NCBI GenBank assembly: GCA_902560675.1
Contig: CACEMP010000009.1
Span: forward strand, 1-48,621
DNA length: 48,621 nt
Reading direction: 5' to 3'
Origin: an uncultured Alphaproteobacteria bacterium
GTDB taxonomy: Bacteria; Pseudomonadota; Alphaproteobacteria; HIMB59; GCA-002718135
In this document: piece by piece, positions 29,619 to 37,949 of the stretch
How positions within the stretch are numbered: the first letter of the stretch is position 1
Layout of the letters: each line of letters starts with the position of its first letter
Program-made: the position numbers and the translations under genes
The notes under the pieces: generated by a model
The model's database searches: none
Told to the model about the DNA's origin: nothing
Seen by the model: the letters and a program-made list of their open reading frames with translations, nothing else

Positions 29619-30599
29619 CTATTTCCAATTTTTTTTTGCTATCCTTAAAAAATTTTCTCCCAGTATTCCTTTTATATCTTTAATCGAATAGTTTTTCTTT
29701 ATTAGAATATTTGTTACATCGAATATTTTTTCTGGTTCAAAATATATAAAACCTTCCATATTATTCAGATACTCTTTTGGTAAACCAAATTTGTTTGATT
29801 TAACCTGTCTTAAAAATTGTTTTTGATAATAGACATAGTCTAATCCTAATCCAATATGCTTTGGACCAACTAAATCAGCTATATAATCAATATTATTAAC
29901 AAAATTTTCTGGAGATATATCGTTATTTTTTAGAAAATGCCCGAAACCAACTATTCCAATTAATCCATCTGTTCGTGCACATTTTTTTATTTGCTCATCT
30001 GATATATTTCTATTTGTTTTTTTTAACTTATTTGGATTAGAGTGAGAAAAAATTACAGGTTTGTTTGACAGTTCTATTGCTTCTAATGAACTCTTATAAC
30101 CAGTGTGTGTTAAGTCAACTATCATTCCAACCCTGTTCATTTCTTTAATAAGTGCTTTTCCATAAAGACTAAGTCCTGCATTTGCTGGTTCAAAACAGCC
30201 ATCGGCAGCTTTAGATCTATAATCTTTTGCTAGAAGCATGTGTCTTATACCCAAATCATAAAAAACTTTTACATTACTAACTTTACCACCAAGCATCTCA
30301 GAGCCTTGAAAATGAAAACCTAAAGCCAGTTTATTTAAATTTTTAGCATTTCTTATTGTTGCAATATTTTCTGCAAAAACATAGTTTTTATTTTTTTTAA
30401 TATATCTTTTTACTTCTTTTATATATTCAACAGTTTGTTTAGTATTCATCCTTTCAACACCAACACTTAGGCTAACAAAACCGAATTTTGATTTATAATA
30501 TCTGTCTAGAATATTATCTTTATTTTGTGCTTCAGGAACCCAAGGCAGGGTTAAGTCACAGATAATAGACTGATTATATAAACGTAATTTATTTTTCAT
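29619..30599 (-). CDS. Membrane dipeptidase-like (peptidase M19) protein, atypical metal site
   Basis: The 326-residue protein follows the renal dipeptidase fold: Glu101 in GFHFQGSEMLGG, His165 in VDLTHTGYKSS, His186 in PVIFSHSNP and Asp254 in IGLGLDYVY. The N-terminal HxD ligand pair of classic M19 enzymes is absent; the corresponding stretch reads IICDLTLPW. Loss of that pair removes ligands of one zinc, so the enzyme may use a single metal or act on a non-peptide substrate. It lies 2 bases after the ABC ATPase gene and 3 before the GMC gene, so it probably processes what the importer brings in. No signal peptide is visible, which fits a cytoplasmic location. Confidence 0.82.
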   Translation of the reverse strand: MKNKLRLYNQSIICDLTLPWVPEAQNKDNILDRYYKSKFGFVSLSVGVERMNTKQTVEYIKEVKRYIKKNKNYVFAENIATIRNAKNLNKLALGFHFQGSEMLGGKVSNVKVFYDLGIRHMLLAKDYRSKAADGCFEPANAGLSLYGKALIKEMNRVGMIVDLTHTGYKSSLEAIELSNKPVIFSHSNPNKLKKTNRNISDEQIKKCARTDGLIGIVGFGHFLKNNDISPENFVNNIDYIADLVGPKHIGLGLDYVYYQKQFLRQVKSNKFGLPKEYLNNMEGFIYFEPEKIFDVTNILIKKNYSIKDIKGILGENFLRIAKKNWK

Positions 30600-30601
30600 T
30601 T

Positions 30602-32248
30602 CTAACCTTCAGTATAAAGGGTTGATTTATAATTTATATTTCTTTCTTTTATGTTTGGTAAATTTGCTAAAAGTGCTTTTGTGTAAGAATGTGATGGTTG
30701 GGAAAATACTTTTTTTGAATTTCCTAGTTCAACGATTTCTCCAAAATACATAACAGCTACTCTATTACTAATGTAATTTACTACACTTAAATCATGACTT
30801 ATGAATACAATTGTTAAATTTTTTGTCTTATTTAATTTTAAAATTAGATTTAATATTTGAGCTTGTATTGAAACATCTAAAGCTGAAACGATTTCATCAC
30901 AAATAAGAACTGATGGATTTACCGCAAGAGAACGAGCAATCGCAATTCTTTGTCTTTGACCACCTGAAAATTGATGAGGATATCTAAACATTAGATCAGG
31001 ACTTATGCCACAATCATTCATAAATTTAGATACATATTCTTTTGATTGTTGTTTATTAATGATTTTATGAACAATTGGTGCTTCTGATATTATATCTATA
31101 ATTTTTTTTCTAGGATTTAATGAACTATAAGGATCTTGAAAAACCATCTGTATATCCAACGATGTCTTTTTGGCATATGAAATTTCTTTTTGATTATAAA
31201 ATATATTACCTGAATTCTTTTCTAATATACCTGATATAATTTTACCAAGAGTTGATTTACCACAACCTGACTCACCAACGACTCCAAGTATCTCGCCTCT
31301 TTTAATATTCAAAGATAAATTTTTTATAGCTTTATCAGGTTTTAAATCATGTTTATTTGCTTGAAAGAATGTGAATAAATTTGAAGCAAAAGTATTTCTC
31401 TTTTCATATATTTTTGTTAGATTTTGAATGTTAATTACATTATCATCTATCTTTCTTTCTTCATTAATATTACCTTTAGGAATAGAATTGATTAGTTTTT
31501 TTGTATAAGAATGTTGAGGATTATCTAAAATATTATCAACTCCTCCAGTTTCTACAATCTTGCCATTATACATGATAGATATTTTATCAACTAATCCAGA
31601 TAGAACTGATAAATCATGAGTAATCCATATTAAAGCAGTATTGTTTTCCTTACAAAGTTTCTGTGTTAAATAAAGTATTTGAGCTTGAGTTGTTACATCT
31701 AAGGCTGTTGTTGGCTCATCTGCTATAATAAGATCGGGTTTATTTATTAGAGCTATTGCTATCGCAACTCTCTGTCGCATACCTCCAGAAAATTCGTGTG
31801 GATAATTTTTAATTTTTATTTCTGCATCTTTAATACCTACTTCAATAAGTGATTGTACTGCAAGATTTTTAGCTTCCTTATAGCTAATTTTATTATGAGC
31901 TAAAACTGCCTCTATCATTTGAGTTTCAATACTTAGAATTGGATTTAATGACATTGTTGCATCTTGAAATATCATAGAAATTTTTTTTCCTCTAATTGAC
32001 TTCATTTTTTTTTCATTCAGTTTTGTAATGTCTTTTCCATTGAAATAAATTTTCCCTTCAACAATTTTTCCTGGTTCTTGTAATAGATTGATTATAGATA
32101 GCCCCATTACAGATTTTCCTGATCCTGACTCTCCTGCAATTCCATGTATCTCACCTGATGATATATTAAAATTTATATCATCCACAGCTTTCACTATATT
32201 TTCTCTTGTAAAAAAATGAGTTTTCAAATTTTTGATTTCTAAAATCAT
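30602..32248 (-). CDS. Fused DppD-DppF type ABC transporter ATPase
   Basis: The 548-residue protein contains two complete ABC domains. The first has Walker A GESGSGKS (39-46), signature FSGGMRQR and Walker [10 protein letters not shown]. The second has [16 protein letters not shown] and [12 protein letters not shown]. Each ends with an oligopeptide-type C-terminal extension ([13 protein letters not shown] and [13 protein letters not shown]). It powers import by the adjacent permease pair of a peptide/nickel/opine-type transporter. Fusion of the two ATPases is common in this family (GsiA, YejF). It overlaps dppC by 4 bases. Confidence 0.95.
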   Translation of the reverse strand: MILEIKNLKTHFFTRENIVKAVDDINFNISSGEIHGIAGESGSGKSVMGLSIINLLQEPGKIVEGKIYFNGKDITKLNEKKMKSIRGKKISMIFQDATMSLNPILSIETQMIEAVLAHNKISYKEAKNLAVQSLIEVGIKDAEIKIKNYPHEFSGGMRQRVAIAIALINKPDLIIADEPTTALDVTTQAQILYLTQKLCKENNTALIWITHDLSVLSGLVDKISIMYNGKIVETGGVDNILDNPQHSYTKKLINSIPKGNINEERKIDDNVINIQNLTKIYEKRNTFASNLFTFFQANKHDLKPDKAIKNLSLNIKRGEILGVVGESGCGKSTLGKIISGILEKNSGNIFYNQKEISYAKKTSLDIQMVFQDPYSSLNPRKKIIDIISEAPIVHKIINKQQSKEYVSKFMNDCGISPDLMFRYPHQFSGGQRQRIAIARSLAVNPSVLICDEIVSALDVSIQAQILNLILKLNKTKNLTIVFISHDLSVVNYISNRVAVMYFGEIVELGNSKKVFSQPSHSYTKALLANLPNIKERNINYKSTLYTEG

Positions 32249-33126
32249 ATATTCAGCCTAGGATTTAATAAAATTCTTAATCTATCAGAAAATATATTTA
32301 TACTTATTACTGTTATTAACAAAAATAAACCCGGGTAAAGACTCATCCAATATTTACCTACAATAATATATTCATAACCATTAGAAATTATTAATCCAAT
32401 TGAGGGTTCAGTTATTGGCAGGCCAACTCCAAGAAAAGAGAGAGATGCCTCTAGAGTTATTGCAAAGGCTAAATTAATTGTACTTAATACAATAATTGGT
32501 GGTAGACAATTTGGTAATAAATGGCCGAATACAATTCTATACTGAGGTAAACATAAACATTTGGCAGAATAAAAATAATCTTTTTCTTTTTCAGATAATG
32601 CAGAGCTTCTTATAACCCTAGCGAAAGTAGCCCACTGACTCATTACTAAAGCAAAAACAACATTTTCTAATCCTCTACCTAAAATAGATAATAAAACTAA
32701 TGCGATTAAAAAACTTGGCATAGCTAACACCATATCAGCTACTCTCATAATGAAACTATCAACTATTCCTCCAAAATAAGCACTTACTACTCCTAAAATT
32801 ATTCCAATTATTAAAGAAATAACTACACTTAATATTCCAACATAAAGACTAATCCTTAGGCCGTAAATAATTGCGCTTAATAAATCTCTTCCTTGATCAT
32901 CTGTTCCTAGAAAAAAATAATTATTCTCATAAGATTGAGACAGGGGTGGTAATAGAGAATCTAATATATTTAATTGAGATAAATCATATGGATTTTGCAG
33001 TGTAAAAAGAGGTCCAAAAATTACTAATATTAAAATGAAAATCAAATTTATTAAAAAAAATAATGCTAACTTATCTTCAGAATAAATTTTTACAAAATCT
33101 ACAATATTGAATTCGTTTTTTTTCAT
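32245..33126 (-). CDS. DppC-type peptide/opine ABC transporter permease
   Basis: The 293-residue membrane protein has the DppC N-terminal helix, the FLGTDDQGRDLLSAIIYGLRISL motif and the EAA loop near ARVIRSSALSEKEKDYFYSAK, ending with LSFLGVGLPITEPSIGLI. It forms half of the membrane channel with the upstream DppB-type protein. Its ATG overlaps the dppB stop as TAATG, which indicates coupled translation. Confidence 0.94.
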   Translation of the reverse strand: MKKNEFNIVDFVKIYSEDKLALFFLINLIFILILVIFGPLFTLQNPYDLSQLNILDSLLPPLSQSYENNYFFLGTDDQGRDLLSAIIYGLRISLYVGILSVVISLIIGIILGVVSAYFGGIVDSFIMRVADMVLAMPSFLIALVLLSILGRGLENVVFALVMSQWATFARVIRSSALSEKEKDYFYSAKCLCLPQYRIVFGHLLPNCLPPIIVLSTINLAFAITLEASLSFLGVGLPITEPSIGLIISNGYEYIIVGKYWMSLYPGLFLLITVISINIFSDRLRILLNPRLNI

Positions 33127-34097
33127 TACTTATCTGATATCCTTATCCGAGGGTCTAAAAGAGAGTATAAAATATCTACAATTAGATTAACTAACATGAA
33201 AATAAAAACTGTAACTAAAAGATAAGCAACAATTACTGGGCGATCTAAAAGAGTTATAGACTCAATAATAAGTCTACCCATTCCGGGCCAAGCAAAGATA
33301 CTTTCAGTAATAACTGCAAATGCAATTAGAACTGAAAATTGTAATCCTATAACTGTAACAATTGGAATTAGTATATACTTTAATAAATGATAATAAATTA
33401 TCCTAAATCTACTTAAGCCTTTTGCCCTCGCAAATTTTATAAAATCCAAAGGAAGAGTCTCTTGAATACCAGCAAATGTTAATCTTATAACCAATGCTAG
33501 AGGGTAAAGTGCTAAATTTATTGATGGAAGTGCCAGATGTTTAAGTCCATCGAAAGTTAAAAAACTAAAGTAAAATCCAAATATTTCTACCGTATCTCCC
33601 CTTCCAGTTGATGGAAAAAAATTGTAACTTACAGCAAAAATCATAATTAAAATCAAACCAACCCAAAAAGTTGGTAAGCTAAAGAAAAAAATTGACATTG
33701 CTAAAATTGATTTACTAATGAAATTATCTGGATTCAAGCCAGCGATAGTACCCAACGGTATACCAATTATAATGGCAATTAATAGAGCACTAATTGTTAA
33801 CTCTAATGTTGCTGGTAGACGCTCAAGTATTAAAGATATAGCAGGTCTATTGTGAACAAAAGAATAACCTAATTCTCCCTTAAAAGCATTTTGTAAAAAA
33901 ATATAATATTGCTCAAATAATGATTTATCTAGACCTAAATTTTTAATTGTTTTTATTTTTTCTTCCTCAGAAGCTTCAGGATTAATCAAAACATCAATTG
34001 GGTTACCAATTGCATAAACTGCAGCAAAAACTAGCAGTGACATAATAAGTAAAACTATAAAGCTTTGTATTATTCTATTCGTTAAGAAAATTAGCAT
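33126..34097 (-). CDS. DppB-type peptide/opine ABC transporter permease
   Basis: The product, about 323 residues from the ATG at 34097, has the DppB hallmarks: first helix with LTNRIIQSFIVLLIMSLLVF, LGLDKSLFEQYYIFLQNAFKGELG, the EAA loop (FIKFARAKGLSRFRIIYYH) and ESIFAWPGMGRL. The longer frame starts at ATG 34127, but that codon lies inside the hairpin at 34118-34143, so the internal start is preferred. It pairs with dppC and the fused ATPase. The substrate class (peptide, opine or other) cannot be told from the permease. Confidence 0.92.
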   Translation of the reverse strand: MLIFLTNRIIQSFIVLLIMSLLVFAAVYAIGNPIDVLINPEASEEEKIKTIKNLGLDKSLFEQYYIFLQNAFKGELGYSFVHNRPAISLILERLPATLELTISALLIAIIIGIPLGTIAGLNPDNFISKSILAMSIFFFSLPTFWVGLILIMIFAVSYNFFPSTGRGDTVEIFGFYFSFLTFDGLKHLALPSINLALYPLALVIRLTFAGIQETLPLDFIKFARAKGLSRFRIIYYHLLKYILIPIVTVIGLQFSVLIAFAVITESIFAWPGMGRLIIESITLLDRPVIVAYLLVTVFIFMLVNLIVDILYSLLDPRIRISDK

Positions 34098-34117
34098 TGA
34101 AAGATTCTTATAATTTA

Positions 34118-34143
34118 TGAAGAGCATAAAATTATGCTCTTCA
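34118..34143 (-). promoter_or_regulatory. Intercistronic hairpin between dppA and dppB
   Basis: TGAAGAGCAT and ATGCTCTTCA (34118-34127 and 34134-34143) form a perfect 10-bp stem that can extend to 12 bp over a tiny AT loop. It lies between the stop of the binding-protein gene (34156) and the dppB start. No strong T tract follows in the direction of transcription, so it more likely stabilises the dppA mRNA or causes partial termination, which would raise binding protein over permease. Confidence 0.6.
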
Positions 34144-34155
34144 TATAATTTTTTT

Positions 34156-35727
34156 TTAGTTAGCTTTTTTTACTAACATTACTTCAAAAGCTTCGTCTGC
34201 TCTTGGAGTATAGTCAACCTTATCAGTTGTACCAACTGTCACAAATTGTGAATGAAGTGGAATTGCACCTTGATCTTCAGCAATCAAAATTTCCATAGCT
34301 CTTTTTAGATAATTCTCATAGACTTCCATATCAAAAGCTGCAGAAGCTCTTTCTACTGCGTCATCAAATTCACTATTTGAATATCCTCCAGCATTCCAGC
34401 TACCATAACCTTCCTCTTTCGTGTGGAAAGCAGCACTTAATGACATCAATGATGAACCAGTAAAAGCATTATCCCATCCAATCATAGACAGGCTAAATTC
34501 CTGTTTGTTTAATCTTCCAAAATAAACTGCTTTAGGCATTGTCTCTACTTGCATTTTCAAACCAATTTTTGAAAGCATTTGAGCAATTGCTTGAGCTATT
34601 TTGTCATCATTTACATAACGATCATTAGGCGCATGTACTGTTAAACCAAAACCATCAGCATATCCAGCTTCAGCCATTAATTCTTTAGCTTTATTTACAT
34701 TGAATTCATTTTCAGGAATGTTTTCACTGTAACTAAAAAATCCTTTTGGAACAACTTGATTTGCCTCCTCAGCTAGTCCATCCATAACCTTTGAAACAAT
34801 TGCATTTCTATCAATGGCCAAAGAAAGAGCTTTTCTTACTCTTTTATCTTTTAATGGATTAACTGACATAGCATTTCCGTCATTATCAGTTACAAATGGC
34901 GAATTGTCATTTTGTGTATCTACATATAACCATAAAGTTCTTGCACTTGCTCTTTTCGCAACTTTAAATCCTTCTTTAGACTCAACAGCCGGAACCGATG
35001 AAGGTGATAATCCCTCAAGAATATCAACGTCACCTGCTAACAGTGCAGCTACTCTAGAGGCTCCATCAGGCATAATTTTAAAAGTTACATCATGAAAATC
35101 AGGTTTTGTACCCCAATAATTATCATTGATTGTAATTTGATAATTATCTCCAGGAGTATAACTTTTGAATTTGTATGGACCTGTTCCAATTGCTACTTTA
35201 CCAGAAGCAAAATCCTCAGTTGTTGAACCGTCAACATTACTCTTTGATACTATTGCAACACCAGATAATCTTCTAAGAAGTAATGGATAAGGATTTTTAG
35301 TCTTAACAACTAAAGTATGACTGTCAGTTGCTTCAACAGAGTCAATCATATTAACATTTGATTCATAGCTTGCAGGATTGTTAGGGATATTTGGTATTCT
35401 GTCTATTGAAAAAATAACATCATCCGCTGTGAAGTCACTTCCATCATGAAACTTAACTCCTTTTCTTAGATTAAATTTCCAAGTTAAATCATCAACATTT
35501 TCCCATGACTCAGCAAGGCGAGCAACTATGTTTGCATTTTCATCTCTGTCAATTAATCTTTCAAAAATATATCTAGAATAAGCAGCATTTGGCCCAAGAT
35601 ACAACCAATGTGGATCAACGGAAGGATCATGAGGAGTCGCAACTGTTAAATTGTCACTTAAAACTGATTTACTTAAAAAAATAATTGAAGCAAAAACGAA
35701 AAAAGTTTTTAAAAATTTCTTAATCAT
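34156..35727 (-). CDS. Family 5 extracellular solute-binding protein (DppA-like)
   Basis: The 523-residue periplasmic binding protein has a signal peptide (residues 1-24, ending VLS). The SBP family 5 blocks are LAESWENVDDLTWKFNLRKG, VKFHDGSDFTADDVIFSID, GTGPYKFKSYTPGDNY and KDKRVRKALSLAIDRNAIV. It captures the substrate for the following DppBC-DF importer. The family binds peptides, but also nickel, opines and sugars. A GGAGGA Shine-Dalgarno at 35731-35736 and a good promoter upstream suggest strong expression. Confidence 0.95.
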   Translation of the reverse strand: MIKKFLKTFFVFASIIFLSKSVLSDNLTVATPHDPSVDPHWLYLGPNAAYSRYIFERLIDRDENANIVARLAESWENVDDLTWKFNLRKGVKFHDGSDFTADDVIFSIDRIPNIPNNPASYESNVNMIDSVEATDSHTLVVKTKNPYPLLLRRLSGVAIVSKSNVDGSTTEDFASGKVAIGTGPYKFKSYTPGDNYQITINDNYWGTKPDFHDVTFKIMPDGASRVAALLAGDVDILEGLSPSSVPAVESKEGFKVAKRASARTLWLYVDTQNDNSPFVTDNDGNAMSVNPLKDKRVRKALSLAIDRNAIVSKVMDGLAEEANQVVPKGFFSYSENIPENEFNVNKAKELMAEAGYADGFGLTVHAPNDRYVNDDKIAQAIAQMLSKIGLKMQVETMPKAVYFGRLNKQEFSLSMIGWDNAFTGSSLMSLSAAFHTKEEGYGSWNAGGYSNSEFDDAVERASAAFDMEVYENYLKRAMEILIAEDQGAIPLHSQFVTVGTTDKVDYTPRADEAFEVMLVKKAN

Positions 35728-35730
35728 ATT

Positions 35731-35736
35731 TCCTCC
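35731..35736 (-). promoter_or_regulatory. Strong Shine-Dalgarno of dppA
   Basis: GGAGGA on the minus strand lies 3 bases before the ATG window edge (ATG at 35725-35727). It is one of the few near-perfect SD sites in the window and fixes the start of the binding-protein gene. Confidence 0.75.
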
Positions 35737-35750
35737 ATAAATATAAGTTA

Positions 35751-35778
35751 ATTAAACACTCAATATTTATTATGTCAA
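35751..35778 (-). promoter_or_regulatory. Predicted sigma-70-type promoter for the dpp operon
   Basis: On the minus strand TTGACA (35773-35778, perfect -35) is followed after 16 bases by TTTAAT (35751-35756, 5 of 6 matches to -10). The transcription start would fall about 15-17 bases before the dppA ATG, leaving just room for the Shine-Dalgarno. AT-rich sequence raises the chance of false hits, but the perfect -35, spacing and position are persuasive. Confidence 0.55.
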
Positions 35779-35795
35779 ATTTTATCGCTAAATAA

Positions 35796-37154
35796 TTAAA
35801 GTTTTAGAAGATCTTTTATTTGATAAGCAAAATAAACTAATTTTAAGTATATTTTTCGAAAACTAGAAATTGGTATTTTTTTTGGTAAACCCTTATATAC
35901 CCTTGAAATATTAAGACTACCATAGTTAGAACCATGGACTAACTTAGAAAGTTGCATTCCAGACCATGGAGCTGAACTTACGCCATTTGCATGGTAACCA
36001 AAACTATAAAAAATATTTTCATCTTCAATTTTTCCTATAGAGGGTGCTAACTTTGTTGTAAATGCAACCAGCCCTCGCCAAGTATAATCAATGTTTATAT
36101 TTTTCCATTCAGGAAAAACTGATTTAAAATCTTTTTCAATAATTTTAGAAATATTTTTGTGAGATTTATCACTGCCACTGATATCGCCTCTAGCGCCAAA
36201 AAGAATTCTATTATCTGGTAATTTTCGATAATAATACAAAAGATTACGAGTATTAACTATGGGCGAATATGTTTTAAAATTATGCAGTGAAAGCTCTCTA
36301 TCTGACAATGGATTTGTTACAATAATATTTGAAATTATTGGAAGGATTCTAGAATCTATTTGCTTAATTAAACCATCTTGATAAAAACCATTAGTAGCAA
36401 TAACAATTTTTTTTGATTTAATTATTTTATCATTTGCTTTAGCAATATAGAAATCTGCTTCTTTAGTCACAGATGTTATTTTTGTTTTATGAAAAATATT
36501 AATTTTATTTTTTAAAGCAGCATTTAAAAGGCCTAAGTAAAATTTTAGGGGATTTAATGCAAATCCAGGTTTGTAAGACAAGGCTCCGAATTGTTCATTG
36601 CCTGAATGTCCAATTTTATCAAATTCTTCTTTATTATGTATTTTTGATTCAATTCCAAATATCTTATTATAAATTTCACTCTCTTTGATTAATTTATCAA
36701 ACTTACTTTCAGTATGTGCTACAACATAATTTTGGTTGCCTGAAACATCACAGTCAATATTGTATTTATTTATAAGATTTTTAGTATAATTTGTTCCCTC
36801 AATACAATTTTTAAAAAAAGATATTGTTTCATCTTTACCATATCTTTTCATTAATTGATTTATCGTCAGTTTTGTTGGTGGTATGCAACAAAAACCTGCA
36901 TTTCTTGTTGATGCGCCCCATCCTATTACTCCAGCGTCAACTATACAAATATTAAGATTATATTTTTCAGACAAATTTATTGCGCACGATAATCCTGTAT
37001 ACCCAGCACCAATAATTAAGACATCAAATTCTTCATTTTGACTCATAATTTCTAGGTTTAAAAATTTACTATAATTAGTATCTAGAGAAAACCAATATGA
37101 CTTAGGCAAATCTTTAAAATTGTATATGTCGTTATGATACATAGGATGATACAA
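35796..37154 (-). CDS. DAO-family FAD-dependent amine oxidoreductase (PuuB-like)
   Basis: The 452-residue protein has an N-terminal leader of about 40 residues, then the FAD Rossmann motif FDVLIIGAGYTGLSCAINLS and the GWGASTRNAGFC motif typical of gamma-glutamylputrescine oxidase-like enzymes. Downstream, GALSYKPGFALNPLKFYLGL and YTWRGLVAFTTKLAPSIG match the DAO substrate domain. It likely oxidises a secondary or primary amine, releasing an aldehyde and ammonia or amine. It precedes the dpp operon by 68 bases on the same strand, so it may share its regulation, though dppA has its own promoter. Confidence 0.85.
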   Translation of the reverse strand: MYHPMYHNDIYNFKDLPKSYWFSLDTNYSKFLNLEIMSQNEEFDVLIIGAGYTGLSCAINLSEKYNLNICIVDAGVIGWGASTRNAGFCCIPPTKLTINQLMKRYGKDETISFFKNCIEGTNYTKNLINKYNIDCDVSGNQNYVVAHTESKFDKLIKESEIYNKIFGIESKIHNKEEFDKIGHSGNEQFGALSYKPGFALNPLKFYLGLLNAALKNKINIFHKTKITSVTKEADFYIAKANDKIIKSKKIVIATNGFYQDGLIKQIDSRILPIISNIIVTNPLSDRELSLHNFKTYSPIVNTRNLLYYYRKLPDNRILFGARGDISGSDKSHKNISKIIEKDFKSVFPEWKNINIDYTWRGLVAFTTKLAPSIGKIEDENIFYSFGYHANGVSSAPWSGMQLSKLVHGSNYGSLNISRVYKGLPKKIPISSFRKIYLKLVYFAYQIKDLLKL

Positions 37155-37233
37155 TTACTATTCTAATTAAAAAAATGAAACATAAATTTTATAAAAGTAT
37201 TTAAATTACATATTGCAATACTATTTAAAATTT

Positions 37234-37938
37234 ATGTTAAATTATCATATTGCTAAGTCGACAATTATCTATCTTTTTTTAATGTTCTTATTTTTTTCTT
37301 CTCAAAGCAACGCTAATAATAACATAATTTATGAAAAGCTTGCAAAAGATTGGCCCAAAATATTTCCTGATGGCAATAGAAATGCAGCAGGGCCAAGATT
37401 TTTTAAATATATTTTAGATCAAAATTTAGAATATGAAGAGTTTATACAATTTAATAAGTTATACTGCGCAGTTTCAGGCTCTCTAATTCCTCCTGATACT
37501 CAACCAGATGAAATTTTCCTTACTAGAGTGGAAAATGATGAAAAAATTTGTGGTGAATATTATAAATGTTGCTGGCCTTGTTTATGTGATGTAATGAAAT
37601 ATTCAGAAACTAAAAAAATAAACTTTAAATTTAAAGATCAATCAAAAGATATTTATACAATTGTTATAGATAATCCTTGCAATAAAAATGATTTTCCTGA
37701 ACTTGTTAATCGAGATTATTTTTGTGAAGGTAATGAATTAAATAAAGAATATACCTACTCAGTAGATAACAAACTTGTTATCGGTTTATTACATAATGCA
37801 AAAAAATGTGATGCTTACGATATTGATTATATAAAAAATGATCAAATTACTGGTCCTATGTGTGAAGCTAGAAATAGTATGCCACTTGAGGAGTTGAATT
37901 TTGGTATGGGCGATATTTTTATTCGATTGGCAAATTGA
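37234..37938 (+). CDS. Secreted cysteine-rich protein of unknown function
   Basis: I do not recognise this family. From the ATG at 37234 it is 234 residues (a TTG at 37213 is seven codons earlier). A signal peptide (STIIYLFLMFLFFSSQSNA) is followed by a mature domain with ten cysteines, five of them in one block, CGEYYKCCWPCLCD. Conserved-looking features are FPDGNRNAAGPRFF, the Cys cluster, NPC, a CEGNEL segment and MCEARNSMP. The cysteines could form disulfides in the periplasm or bind metal. It is the first gene of a plus-strand run with the ASPIC/UnbV and DUF4396 genes and ends against the next gene, so they are likely co-expressed. Confidence 0.7.
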   Translation: MLNYHIAKSTIIYLFLMFLFFSSQSNANNNIIYEKLAKDWPKIFPDGNRNAAGPRFFKYILDQNLEYEEFIQFNKLYCAVSGSLIPPDTQPDEIFLTRVENDEKICGEYYKCCWPCLCDVMKYSETKKINFKFKDQSKDIYTIVIDNPCNKNDFPELVNRDYFCEGNELNKEYTYSVDNKLVIGLLHNAKKCDAYDIDYIKNDQITGPMCEARNSMPLEELNFGMGDIFIRLAN

Positions 37939-37949
37939 AAATACTTGAA

